Shown: piece after piece, positions 1 to 8,039 of the stretch
Numbering within the stretch: the first letter of the stretch is position 1
Layout of the letters: each line of letters starts with the position of its first letter
Source: an uncultured Bacteroidia bacterium
GTDB lineage: Bacteria > Bacteroidota > Bacteroidia > Bacteroidales > F082
Length of the DNA stretch: 61,385 nt
NCBI GenBank assembly: GCA_902785755.1
Contig: CACZZO010000024.1
Coordinates: 1 to 61,385 of the forward strand
Direction: 5' to 3'
Notes under the pieces: model-generated
The model's database searches: none
Told to the model about the DNA's origin: nothing
The model's input: only the letters and a program-made list of their open reading frames with translations
Translations under genes and position numbers: made by a program

Positions 1-191
1 AAAGGGTGCTGGATTGCCCTCCGGAAGTCGATCCTCCCTTCATACAACAAAGGTAAGAATTAACCTTGTACGAATTACGCTGCAAACTTAAAGAAAGGGA
101 GCCTTGGAAAGGGATGCATTTTATCAGGTAAAACAATTTTTCTAAGGCATGGTGATACTTATATCGTTGAGCCAAAACTGTCGGAATAATT
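1..191. other. window edge, no supported gene
   Basis: The left edge is open for 20 codons on the plus strand, ending at TAA 61-63. The peptide has no recognisable motif and may be the tail of a gene outside the window or chance. The rest, up to the ATG at 192, shows no confident -7 element and no gene. Confidence 0.3.
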
Positions 192-560
192 ATGGAAACA
201 AGAAAACAAATTGCGGTAGAAAAGAAACAATCCGGATGCAATTGCGCACAAGCTGTGCTTTGCACCTACGCTGACCTTGCGGGCATCGACGAGGCGACAG
301 CCATGCACCTTGCCGCTCCCTTTGGAGCTGGAATGGGCAACATGGAGGGAACTTGCGGAGCCATTGTCGGGGCAGGCCTCGTTCTTGGACTATCCGGCGC
401 TTCAACAAAACAGATGCGCCAAGTCATGAACAAGTTCCAAGAGCGCAACGGAGCCACGCAGTGCAAGTTGCTGAAGGGCATCGGCACGGGGAAAGTCCTC
501 CGTGAATGTTCCGATTGCGTCGCCGATGCGTCTGAGTTTTTGGAGGAGCAAATTGGATGA
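192..560 (+). CDS. C_GCAxxG_C_C family redox-type protein
   Basis: A 122-residue protein of the C_GCAxxG_C_C family, a small cysteine-rich group of putative redox-active proteins with no settled reaction. Visible hallmarks are the early NCAQAVLC segment (about residues 17-24), a central GTCGAIVGAG segment matching the GCAxxG core, and late cysteines in TQCKLL and ECSDC. No signal peptide or membrane helix is present, so it is probably cytoplasmic. It is followed by decayed regulator fragments rather than by an operon partner. The start is the first ATG, and the family match begins within 15 residues of it. The family call is firm from the cysteine pattern; the function is unknown. Confidence 0.8.
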   Translation: METRKQIAVEKKQSGCNCAQAVLCTYADLAGIDEATAMHLAAPFGAGMGNMEGTCGAIVGAGLVLGLSGASTKQMRQVMNKFQERNGATQCKLLKGIGTGKVLRECSDCVADASEFLEEQIG

Positions 561-718
561 GTCATGGGGCGGAACATCCTTGTTGCCGGTGGTCTCGGTT
601 TGGCTGCTGACGGCTATTCTTTGACGAAATAAAGACTAAGTTCCTATACCCTTTCCCATCCTAAATAACAACACCCTCGCTCACCATTTCCGAAAGCACG
701 CAACACGGTCGGCTCCTG

Positions 719-979
719 CTACATAAACTCGAAAAAATCTTCACGGTTGATGTGCCACACGGCGCAATCGGTGAGGGCGGTGACTTCTACAGGGACGACA
801 TTATTGTTGGCAAACAGAAACGCTGAAGCCAGCAGCATTGGGGCTTTCAAGTGGTCAACAAGCACCTCGCGGCCTTCCTCGCCCATCATTCGCGCCTCGG
901 CCTGACCTTCGACAAGTACCATCAGCGCACGGCAAGGGTCACCTGGGTTGAGCATCCGCCTTCCAGCGGGATAGTCCTG
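719..979 (-). pseudogene. Crp/Fnr-type cyclic-nucleotide-binding domain fragment
   Basis: About 86 residues read like the middle of a Crp/Fnr regulator: LNPGDPCRALMVLVEGQ, then a beta-roll segment, then ALTDCAVWHINREDFFEFM. The frame stops right after the ligand-binding roll, so the dimerisation helix and DNA-binding helix-turn-helix are missing. Upstream the frame runs only into a hairpin terminator, so the N-terminus is missing too. With both ends gone it is most likely a remnant and not functional. It could instead be a truncated decoy domain, but no promoter or start supports that. Confidence 0.6.
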
Positions 980-993
980 TCGGCGACAAGGGA

Positions 994-1029
994 ACCGCCG
1001 CAAGGTTTTTCTTGACCCTTGCGGCGGTT
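994..1029 (+). terminator. hairpin terminator with T-run
   Basis: ACCGCCGCAAGG pairs with CCTTGCGGCGGT and is followed by TTTTT, a strong rho-independent-type hairpin. A very similar CCGCCGCAA...TTGCGGCGG hairpin with a T-run lies at 34701-34740. Both sit next to gene debris. Confidence 0.65.
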
Positions 1030-1067
1030 TTTCAAATCATTTACTCCATTCATATTGTGATTATTCG

Positions 1068-1076
1068 TACCTTTGC
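1068..1076 (+). promoter_or_regulatory. Bacteroidetes -7 promoter element
   Basis: TACCTTTGC, a good TAnnTTTG element, lies 28 bases upstream of the AraC fragment. The promoter seems to have outlived the gene it served. Confidence 0.5.
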
Positions 1077-1103
1077 GCAATCACAAATCAAAAACTTTGC
1101 ACC

Positions 1104-1340
1104 GTGAAACTCAACGAGCGAAATATCATCATCGACTACAGTCTCAATCGCATCGCGGAGGCGGGTATGGAAAGCTATATCACCCATGCCTACTGCTCGG
1201 CGGGCGAGTGCGAAGTGTGGTACGGCGGCAGCCTCACGCTCACCGACATCGCCGACCGCTTCAACTTCGCCTCCCTCAGCCATTTCTCGCGCTACGTCCA
1301 AAACAATCTTGGGGCTTCGCCGAGTTCGTTCAGGGAGTGA
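1104..1340 (+). pseudogene. AraC-type helix-turn-helix remnant
   Basis: The last 36 residues (SLTLTDIADRFNFASLSHF, then SRYVQNNLGASPSSFRE) are the second helix-turn-helix and C-terminal end of an AraC/XylS regulator. The 40 residues before them match neither the first helix-turn-helix nor a typical ligand domain. The 78-residue frame therefore looks like an internally deleted gene of about 280 residues. It starts with GTG at 1104 behind a good promoter element, so a short product could still be made. I treat it as a remnant. Confidence 0.55.
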
Positions 1341-1409
1341 ACGAATCGATGGCGACGATTTGAAAAAATGTTGTATTTTTGCGCATCATTGGACGATAAT
1401 TGGAGTCGT

Positions 1410-1580
1410 ATGCAGAACAATTCATCACACAACGGCTTGTATATAAGCGATTTTCATCGGCAAAACAGTATGGCAGCTCAAAGGGAGGTGCTACGCATGT
1501 CATTGCTTCCCTACTCGCGGGAGCAAATGCTGCGGCAGATAGAGGAATTTCGCAAGAACTCACGTTCAAAGAGAAAATGA
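1410..1580 (+). CDS. short orphan ORF upstream of the Eco47II-like system
   Basis: A 56-residue frame beginning with ATG, 28 bases after a good -7 element (TATTTTTGC, 1374-1382). The C-terminal half is basic (EQMLRQIEEFRKNSRSKRK) and could form an amphipathic helix. Another frame in the same stretch (1400-1591) is equally open, so the coding frame is not certain. I recognise no family. It could be a small control protein for the downstream restriction genes, a remnant, or chance. The promoter probably drives the restriction genes too. Confidence 0.25.
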   Translation: MQNNSSHNGLYISDFHRQNSMAAQREVLRMSLLPYSREQMLRQIEEFRKNSRSKRK

Positions 1581-1616
1581 GCAATTTGTAATTCAGAAAA
1601 CAAAAAAGTATTAAAA

Positions 1617-2354
1617 ATGAGAGCATATAATCTTGGCTTCATTTCAGATGAAAACATCTATAATCATGTTAAAGAAACTGTTTTGAGGTATAGTGCTAAC
1701 ATTGACCTCAAGGGGTTTAACAAAAACATCATAGACCCAATCAAACTAACTTTTGACGCAAAAGTTTATGGGAGGACGATGGAAGAAGTTGTAGCTTCGG
1801 AATGCATTCGTCAAATGGATAAATCCAATAATAATCATATTGGATACTTCCATCAGAATCTTTTCCGATATGCCGGCAATGGTTGGTCTGTTCCTACACA
1901 AGGTTTTGACGTTGTCAATGAGGGAAGGCATATTTATGTCGAAATGAAAAACAAGCATAATACCATGAATTCAGCGGCATCGCAGAAAACCTATATGAAA
2001 ATGCAGAACAAAATAGTTCGCGACAGCCATGCCATTTGTATGCTTGTTGAAGTTATAGCCACGAAGTCGCAGGACAAAACTTGGGTTGTAACAGTTGACA
2101 AAGAACAATTCAACAACGACCACATTCGCCGCGTTTCTATAGATAAGTTTTATGAGATTGTTTTTGGTGATTCAGCGGCTTTTGCAAAGTTGTGCAAAAC
2201 TCTTCCTACGATACTGGATGATGTCATAAAAGAGTTGGGTAACTCTACTAACCAGAACACTGTATTTTCTGAATTGGCAAGGATTTCACCCGACATTATT
2301 AAAAGCCTGTATCTGCTTGCATTCAAAACTTACGAAGGATTTGAAAATTTCTAA
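1617..2354 (+). CDS. Eco47II-type type II restriction endonuclease
   Basis: A 245-residue protein matching the Eco47II restriction endonuclease family, whose characterised member cuts GGWCC. The core is a PD-(D/E)xK-like stretch at about residues 98-120: GFDVVNEGRHIYVEMKNK followed by HNTMNS, giving the D...E-x-K arrangement. Length is normal for the family and no part seems missing. It is followed after two bases by a C5-cytosine methyltransferase, the expected protective partner, so nuclease and methylase form a two-gene unit. The GGWCC specificity is inferred from the family only. The ATG at 1617 is the first in frame after an in-frame stop region. Confidence 0.85.
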   Translation: MRAYNLGFISDENIYNHVKETVLRYSANIDLKGFNKNIIDPIKLTFDAKVYGRTMEEVVASECIRQMDKSNNNHIGYFHQNLFRYAGNGWSVPTQGFDVVNEGRHIYVEMKNKHNTMNSAASQKTYMKMQNKIVRDSHAICMLVEVIATKSQDKTWVVTVDKEQFNNDHIRRVSIDKFYEIVFGDSAAFAKLCKTLPTILDDVIKELGNSTNQNTVFSELARISPDIIKSLYLLAFKTYEGFENF

Positions 2355-2356
2355 CA

Positions 2357-4105
2357 ATGCCAACATTTCTATCTGCATCGAATTTGGCCGACTTAACGGG
2401 AACTTCTCTTGCCACTGCACAGAAATGGGGTAAGAGCGGCACTTATCCTTACCACAAGAACGAAAATGGCAAAGAAGGTTTCTATATGGAGGATCTTACG
2501 GATGTCGAACCTGTCAGAATGATGCTTAATACCCATTGGGACGAAGAATTTCATGTGGCACCTTTGCGTGATTACACTTCAGTTGAATTGTTTGCTGGTG
2601 CTGGTGGTTTGGCTATTGGAATGCACTTGGCAGGATTCCGTCATGTTTTGCTTAACGAGATTGACCCAATGGCCTGCCAGACTTTGCGAAAGAATCATCC
2701 TGAATGGAATGTGTTGGAAGGAGATATTCATCAAGTCGATTTTACGCCACTTCGAGGCAAAGTGGACTTCCTTTCTGGCGGTTTTCCGTGTCAGGCTTTC
2801 TCTTATGCAGGAAAGAAAGGCGGCTTGAACGATACTCGTGGTACGCTGTTCTTTGAATTGGCTCGTGCCGTAAAAGAAATACAGCCAAAGGTGTTTATGG
2901 GCGAAAACGTAAAAGGATTATTGTCCCACGATGACGGGAGAACGCTTGAAATCATCCGAAACGCTATAGCAGAGTTGGGTTATACTTTGGTTGAGCCGCG
3001 TGTTCTAAAGGCTATTATGTATCAAGTTCCACAAAAACGCGAACGATTAATACTGATAGCTATTCGCAACGACATTTTCGAGGCTGGCGCTCGTTTCAAA
3101 TGGCCAGACCCTTATCGTCGCGTGATGACGCTTCGTGATGCGTTTTATCAAGGAGATCTTTTTGATTGCGATGTTCCTCAATCAGAGGGTCAAGCCTATC
3201 CAGAAAAGAAAGCTCGTGTAATGGCAATGGTTCCAGAAGGTGGCGACTGGCGTGATTTGCCAGAGGATGAGCAAAAGAATTATATGGGCGGCAGTTTCTA
3301 TTTAGAAGGCGGCAAGACAGGAATGGCGCGCCGTTTGTCAATGGATGAGCCTTCGTTAACCCTGACATGTGCTCCAGCCCAAAAACAAACGGAGCGTTGT
3401 CATCCCATAGAAACCCGTCCTTTGACGGTTCGAGAATATGCCCGCATTCAAACCTTCCCAGACAATTGGGTGTTTGAAGGAAATGTTTCAGAACAGTACA
3501 AACAAATTGGCAATGCCGTGCCTGTAAATCTCGCATACGCAATAGGACGTTCTCTAATTAGGCTGTTTAATGACATTGATGCACAAAATCCTGAAGAGTC
3601 ACAATTCGAAGATGCAAATCGTATAGCCAATGAGATGCTACCACCAGAATTGTTTCCCATTGACCTATTTGATATACAAAAGGCTTATCCCGAAGACATC
3701 GTTAGAAATGATTATAGAAAAAGAAAGCGTGTTAATAATGTTGACCTTGATGACTCAAAAAATGTGTTGGTAAGTTTGGTTACTGGCGAGAATATCGACC
3801 CATTTAACCAACAAAATGCCAAGCTGTACTACACAGGAAAGAAATTCCCATCAACCGTTAAGTTGAATAAGCTCTATTATTTCATGCCATATACTAAAGG
3901 CAAAGGGATTCGGGATTTGTATATAATCAAAGTGGCTCGTGTGGGAACCAAACATGAAATTCGCCAAGAATACGATGAAAATGACATTCGCATTGTTTTT
4001 GAAATAGAGTTTATAAAACAGCTTTTTGAAGACTATAAACCCATCAAGTTGATGATTTGGCATACGTTTACGGATACAAATTTGAGGGCGATTCTTGCGA
4101 TGTAG
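2357..4105 (+). CDS. DNA (cytosine-5-)-methyltransferase of the Eco47II-like system
   Basis: A 582-residue C5 methyltransferase. Motifs in order: FAGAGGLAIGM (I, about 79), GGFPCQAFS with the catalytic cysteine (IV, about 141), ENVKGL (VI, about 183), QKRERLILIA (VIII, about 226) and QIGNAVPVNLAYAIG (X, about 386). The gene starts two bases after the nuclease stop, so the two are probably co-translated. Two parts are extra. The first 70 residues contain a MerR/excisionase-like stretch (SASNLADLTGTSLATAQKWG). About 180 residues follow motif X and match nothing I know. The N-terminal part could bind DNA and regulate the operon, as the N-terminal domain of M.SsoII does; that is inference. Confidence 0.9.
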   Translation: MPTFLSASNLADLTGTSLATAQKWGKSGTYPYHKNENGKEGFYMEDLTDVEPVRMMLNTHWDEEFHVAPLRDYTSVELFAGAGGLAIGMHLAGFRHVLLNEIDPMACQTLRKNHPEWNVLEGDIHQVDFTPLRGKVDFLSGGFPCQAFSYAGKKGGLNDTRGTLFFELARAVKEIQPKVFMGENVKGLLSHDDGRTLEIIRNAIAELGYTLVEPRVLKAIMYQVPQKRERLILIAIRNDIFEAGARFKWPDPYRRVMTLRDAFYQGDLFDCDVPQSEGQAYPEKKARVMAMVPEGGDWRDLPEDEQKNYMGGSFYLEGGKTGMARRLSMDEPSLTLTCAPAQKQTERCHPIETRPLTVREYARIQTFPDNWVFEGNVSEQYKQIGNAVPVNLAYAIGRSLIRLFNDIDAQNPEESQFEDANRIANEMLPPELFPIDLFDIQKAYPEDIVRNDYRKRKRVNNVDLDDSKNVLVSLVTGENIDPFNQQNAKLYYTGKKFPSTVKLNKLYYFMPYTKGKGIRDLYIIKVARVGTKHEIRQEYDENDIRIVFEIEFIKQLFEDYKPIKLMIWHTFTDTNLRAILAM

Positions 4106-4237
4106 ATTGTTTTCTAAAGGATTAAATAGAAAACCGCAAAATGTGAAACTTTTCCCGAAAAATCCATAACAGCCATGATGAATGATGGTTGTAGTTTTGC
4201 ATTGTCAAACAGTTAGAAATCATAAAACATCAAAACT

Positions 4238-5083
4238 ATGCAAAACATCAGACTATACAACGGCGTTGAGATGCCGGTTTTGGGATACGGCGTATTCCAA
4301 GTGCCTCCGCAAGAGGCAGAGCGTTGCGTGAGCGACGCATTGAGTGTGGGCTATCGCTTAATTGATACCGCACAAGCCTATTTCAACGAGGAAGGCGTGG
4401 GCGAGGCCGTCGCCAAGTCGGGCATCAAGCGCGAGGACCTGTTCCTCGTTACAAAGGTATGGATCAGCAACAACGGCGAGGAGAAGGCTGCAAAGAGCAT
4501 TGACGAGAGCCTGCACAAGCTGAAGACCGACTACATCGACCTATTGCTCATCCACCAGGCCTATGGAGACGTGTTCGGCACCTGGCGTGCAATGGAGGAT
4601 GCCTACCGCGACGGCAAAGTGCGAGCCATCGGCGTGAGCAACTTCCAACAAGCCCGTTTCTTCGATTTCGCCCACTATGTGGACATGAAGCCGATGGTGA
4701 ACCAACTGCAATGCAACGCGATGATCCAGCAACGCGAAATCGAGCATACGCTCAACGAGTTCGGCACCAAGATGATGGCATGGGGACCGCTTGGCGGAGA
4801 AGGCGTGGACGGCATCATCAAGAGCGAACTGCTGGCCAGCATTGGTGCCAAGTACAGCAAGACCGCCTCGCAGGTAGCCCTCCGCTGGCTCACACAACGC
4901 GGCATCGTGGCCATCCCGAAATCCACCCATAAGGAGCGTATGCAGCAAAACCTCGACATCTTCGACTTTGCCCTTACCGACGACGACATGGCCCAGATTG
5001 CAACAATGAACCAACACGACACAGGAACCGTCAATTTCAATGACATGAACTTTGTGAAGTATCTGATTGAGAATTACGGATAA
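4238..5083 (+). CDS. aldo/keto reductase (AKR5-like)
   Basis: A 281-residue NADPH-dependent aldo/keto reductase of the 2,5-diketo-D-gluconate/methylglyoxal reductase type, a cytoplasmic TIM barrel reducing aldehydes or ketones. The catalytic tetrad is visible: Asp and Tyr in LIDTAQAY, Lys in LVTKVWI and His in LLIHQAY. The cofactor-binding end IPKSTHKERMQQNLDIFDF is present. A -7 element (TAGTTTTGC) lies about 45 bases upstream. The next gene, a CMD-cupin lipoprotein, follows after 39 bases on the same strand. Such reductases often neighbour AraC regulators, flavodoxins and CMD proteins in this phylum. The substrate is unknown. Confidence 0.88.
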   Translation: MQNIRLYNGVEMPVLGYGVFQVPPQEAERCVSDALSVGYRLIDTAQAYFNEEGVGEAVAKSGIKREDLFLVTKVWISNNGEEKAAKSIDESLHKLKTDYIDLLLIHQAYGDVFGTWRAMEDAYRDGKVRAIGVSNFQQARFFDFAHYVDMKPMVNQLQCNAMIQQREIEHTLNEFGTKMMAWGPLGGEGVDGIIKSELLASIGAKYSKTASQVALRWLTQRGIVAIPKSTHKERMQQNLDIFDFALTDDDMAQIATMNQHDTGTVNFNDMNFVKYLIENYG

Positions 5084-5122
5084 CGCAAAAGCAAAACCAA
5101 TCATCAATCTATACGCAATAAA

Positions 5123-6244
5123 ATGAGAAAACAACTTATTATCAGAATGTTTGCCGCCGCTATGATGTTTGCTTCGTGCGGCAGCAAAACCACCACAATG
5201 GAAAAGGAAATGAATACTTTGAGTTTTAACCAAGAGCAGGCGGCCTTCATGTCGGCCATCGCCTGCAACGAGGCCAAAGCCGACTATACCGCCTTGGCCG
5301 AGGCCATCAACGGCGGCTTGGATGTCGGCTTGACGGTCTGCCAAATCAAGGAAGCCCTATCGCAACTCTATGCCTACACAGGATTCCCGCGTTCTTTGAA
5401 TGCCCTTGGCACTTTGCAGAAGGTATTGGAGCAACGCCAAAGCGAAGGCAAAGCCACTGAAGAAGGTGTTGAGGCATCGCCGCTGCCGAGCCATTACAAT
5501 GCTTTGGTCCAAGGTACGGAAGTGCAGACCAAACTTTCTGGACAACCTTTCAACTATGTGTTTTGTCCCGCCGAGGACTACTATCTGAAAGCCCATCTCT
5601 TCGGCGACATCTTTGCCCGCGACAACCTCACCCACGCCGACCGCGAGCTCATCACCGTGAGTGCGTTGAGCGGCTTGGAAAACGTGATGCCGCAGTTGCA
5701 GGCACATGTGCGTGGTGCCTTGAACATGGGTGTCACGGAGGAGCAGTTGCGCAGCATCCCAGTGGCTTTGAAAGCCGCAGGATTGCAAGCTGAGGCTTTG
5801 CGTTGTGAGGCGGCCATCGCTGCCGCTGTGGACGGCAAGAATGATGTGGTGTGTGCACAGTCGCCCTGGCCAATTGGAGAACCCAACATAGCATACGCCA
5901 AGTATTTCATAGGCAATAGCTACCTTGCCGTCCTCAACCCCGCAAGCGGGCTCTACAACGTCAGCTTTGAACCTGGTTGTCGCAATAACTGGCACGTTCA
6001 TCACGGTGCGGTGCAGATGTTGATCTGCGTGAGCGGTCGCGGCTGGTATCAGGAATGGGGCAAGGAAGCCATTCCGTTGGTCCCTGGCACCGTCATCGCC
6101 GTTCCCGAGGGCGTGAAGCACTGGCACGGCGCCGCCAAAGACAGTTGGATGCAGCACCTCACCTATCACGCCAACGCCACGCCCGGCAACAGCAACGAGT
6201 GGCTGGAGCCTGTCACCGACGAACAATACGACACTTTGAAATAA
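5123..6244 (+). CDS. lipoprotein with two carboxymuconolactone decarboxylase-like domains fused to a cupin
   Basis: A 373-residue protein. It opens with a lipoprotein signal ending in a lipobox-like FASC, so it is predicted to be membrane anchored outside the cytoplasm. Residues about 30-130 and 140-235 look like two CMD/AhpD-fold repeats; the second has the helix pair LTHADRELITVSALSG plus QLQAHVRGALNMG. Residues about 255-370 are a cupin with the metal-binding pattern NWHVHHGAVQMLICVSGRG and a later HWHG. The canonical CxxC/His proton relay of AhpD is not seen in either CMD half. It sits in a probable operon with the upstream aldo/keto reductase. Its reaction is not known; the cupin probably binds a metal. 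Confidence 0.82.
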   Translation: MRKQLIIRMFAAAMMFASCGSKTTTMEKEMNTLSFNQEQAAFMSAIACNEAKADYTALAEAINGGLDVGLTVCQIKEALSQLYAYTGFPRSLNALGTLQKVLEQRQSEGKATEEGVEASPLPSHYNALVQGTEVQTKLSGQPFNYVFCPAEDYYLKAHLFGDIFARDNLTHADRELITVSALSGLENVMPQLQAHVRGALNMGVTEEQLRSIPVALKAAGLQAEALRCEAAIAAAVDGKNDVVCAQSPWPIGEPNIAYAKYFIGNSYLAVLNPASGLYNVSFEPGCRNNWHVHHGAVQMLICVSGRGWYQEWGKEAIPLVPGTVIAVPEGVKHWHGAAKDSWMQHLTYHANATPGNSNEWLEPVTDEQYDTLK

Positions 6245-6354
6245 TTTGTCAAGGTTCAATGAAAAGTCCAAGAAGATGACCGTACGACATTGCCTTGGTA
6301 TCTGAAAACTTCATATCTTTGCACCAAACAATCAAGAATCGGATTTTTACAACT

Positions 6355-7101
6355 ATGGAATACATTAGAGTTACAAAAGACAATTTGGATAAGGAGCATA
6401 TCTGCTGTGCCATTTCAAACAACAATGACGTCCAAGTGTCATCAAAAAAGTCGTGGCTTTTGGATAGGTTCAATGATGGACTGGTGTTCTTGAAGAGTGT
6501 GGAACGAGGAAAATGCTTTATAGAATACATCCCTGCGGAAAATGCGTGGAATCCTATTGCCGCTGATGGTTATATGTACATCGACTGTTTGTGGGTTTCC
6601 GGTTTGTTTAAGGGACACGGGTATTCAAACGACCTTTTGGATAAATGCATCCAAGATAGCAAAGCGAAAGGGAAAAAAGGCTTGTGTATCCTTTCATCTG
6701 CCAAGAAAAAACCTTTCCTTTCCGACCCTAAATTCCTTGCACATAAAGGATTCATGGTATGTGATGAAGCCGATAATGGGATCCAACTATGGTATCTGCC
6801 TTTTGCCAAAGGAACAGATGCCCCTACATTCAAGGAATGTGCCAGACATCCACACATTGAAGAAAAGGGATATGTGCTATTCTACACCAACCAGTGTCCG
6901 TTCAATGGCAAGTATGTCCCCATTATTGAATCTTTGGCAAAGGAACACGGCATAGCTTTCAAAGCCTATCATCTTCAGAGCAAGGAAGATGCCCAAAACG
7001 CACCAACTCCCATTACTACTTATGCGGTTTTTCATGATGGCGAGTATATCACCAATGAACAGATGAATGACAAAAGATTCTTGAAGATGATTGGTAAATA
7101 G
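6355..7101 (+). CDS. GNAT-like N-acetyltransferase with YoaP domain
   Basis: A 248-residue protein. The N-terminal half carries a GNAT-type acetyl-CoA region (MYIDCLWVSGLFKGHGYSND, then LLDKCIQDSKAKGKKGLCIL). The C-terminal about 90 residues match the YoaP domain, with YVLFYTNQCPFNGKYVPII as its start. The frame is open to a TTG 60 bases further upstream, but a -7 element (TATCTTTGC, 6314-6322) lies inside that extension, so the ATG at 6355 is preferred. It is monocistronic: the next gene is convergent. The acceptor substrate is unknown. The CPF motif may be redox-active or metal-binding, which is inference. Confidence 0.75.
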   Translation: MEYIRVTKDNLDKEHICCAISNNNDVQVSSKKSWLLDRFNDGLVFLKSVERGKCFIEYIPAENAWNPIAADGYMYIDCLWVSGLFKGHGYSNDLLDKCIQDSKAKGKKGLCILSSAKKKPFLSDPKFLAHKGFMVCDEADNGIQLWYLPFAKGTDAPTFKECARHPHIEEKGYVLFYTNQCPFNGKYVPIIESLAKEHGIAFKAYHLQSKEDAQNAPTPITTYAVFHDGEYITNEQMNDKRFLKMIGK

Positions 7102-7223
7102 ATGCAGATTCCCATGAATGAATCGGAGTTGTACAAGAGTCTCGGAGAGAGCACCGCTGAAACCAACACCAAGCGAGTGGTCAGAATCTATTGTTTGGGT
7201 GTCATCCGTGCGGCGAAAGGCTG

Positions 7224-7856
7224 TCAGATGCTCTTCGTCCGTTCCCAAACTTCGTCTTTTCCGTGGCGGACAAAATAGAAATCGCAAACTTCCCCGCCCT
7301 GACAAAGAGTTTGGGTGCGGATGAAGTCGGTGTGGGGCAGGTTGCCGTAGTTGATGATGTCCGAGTGACAGAACATCGGGCCGAAGCGGTCAATCACGCC
7401 GTATTTCGTAAAGATGTGCTTATAGAGGCACTCGGTACACTCGAAATGGAACTCGTTGGGGCCGTCGGTGTCCTTGTGCCACACGTATCGCCAGCCCTTG
7501 CCCGAGCCCATCTTGAACCCCAAGGGCACCACAACCTTCATCAACGGCACAAAGTAACTCTTTTCGGCCAACTTCTGCATCTTTTCGGGCTTCAATGATG
7601 CCCACATGTATTTCGAGAGCAACGCCAACGATTCTTCGGGCGATTTGCCAGCCGCTTGCAGTGCCTCATCAATGGCCAAAGTCGGGAGGATGTTGCACAA
7701 ATGGCCATAATTGCCACGGTCGTACCATTCGCGGTTTTCGTCAATCAGCCGTGCCATGCGTTTCAGCACATCATCCTGAATTTCAGGACTTAACTCGGAA
7801 AAGCAGACCTTGTAACGGCCTGCATTAATCATTCTCAAAGGATGGTCTTTTCTCAT
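7224..7856 (-). CDS. ATC hydrolase-like (L-2-amino-thiazoline-4-carboxylate hydrolase) family protein
   Basis: A 210-residue protein resembling the ATC hydrolase family, named for the enzyme opening L-2-amino-thiazoline-4-carboxylate towards cysteine; most members have no tested substrate. Visible features are a helical N-terminal half and the conserved His/Cys-rich C-terminal part: EFHFECTECLYKHIFTKYGV, then PMFCHSDIINYG and RTQTLCQGGEVCDFYF. The frame extends upstream to 7943, but the -7 element TATTTTTG (7875-7882, minus strand) lies inside that extension, so the ATG at 7856 is the likely start with a leader of about 15 bases. It ends convergently with the GNAT gene. The enzyme name should be read as family membership only. 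Confidence 0.7.
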   Translation of the reverse strand: MRKDHPLRMINAGRYKVCFSELSPEIQDDVLKRMARLIDENREWYDRGNYGHLCNILPTLAIDEALQAAGKSPEESLALLSKYMWASLKPEKMQKLAEKSYFVPLMKVVVPLGFKMGSGKGWRYVWHKDTDGPNEFHFECTECLYKHIFTKYGVIDRFGPMFCHSDIINYGNLPHTDFIRTQTLCQGGEVCDFYFVRHGKDEVWERTKSI

Positions 7857-8039
7857 TTGAATCGTTTTCGGCCACAAAAATAGAGGTTTTCGTTTGCATG
7901 AATCATCCCCATTTTCGGGGATTTTGAAGCGCTGATTACTCAATTATGGTGGGTTTTAGGGACTTTTTGTCGTCATTTAACACCCGTCTCAAATAATAAA
8001 ACGCCCCGATTTGAAGTTGTCTTACAAAATCGACCAAAG

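Noticed and set aside
1330..1626. 98-residue minus-strand frame opposite the short ORF before the Eco47II-like genes
   Set aside because: It is antisense to a promoter-led region, has no start signal and has low-complexity hydrophobic sequence at its start.
7102..7278. 58-codon plus-strand frame overlapping the ATC hydrolase gene end
   Set aside because: It runs antisense into a well supported gene, has no promoter and matches nothing.
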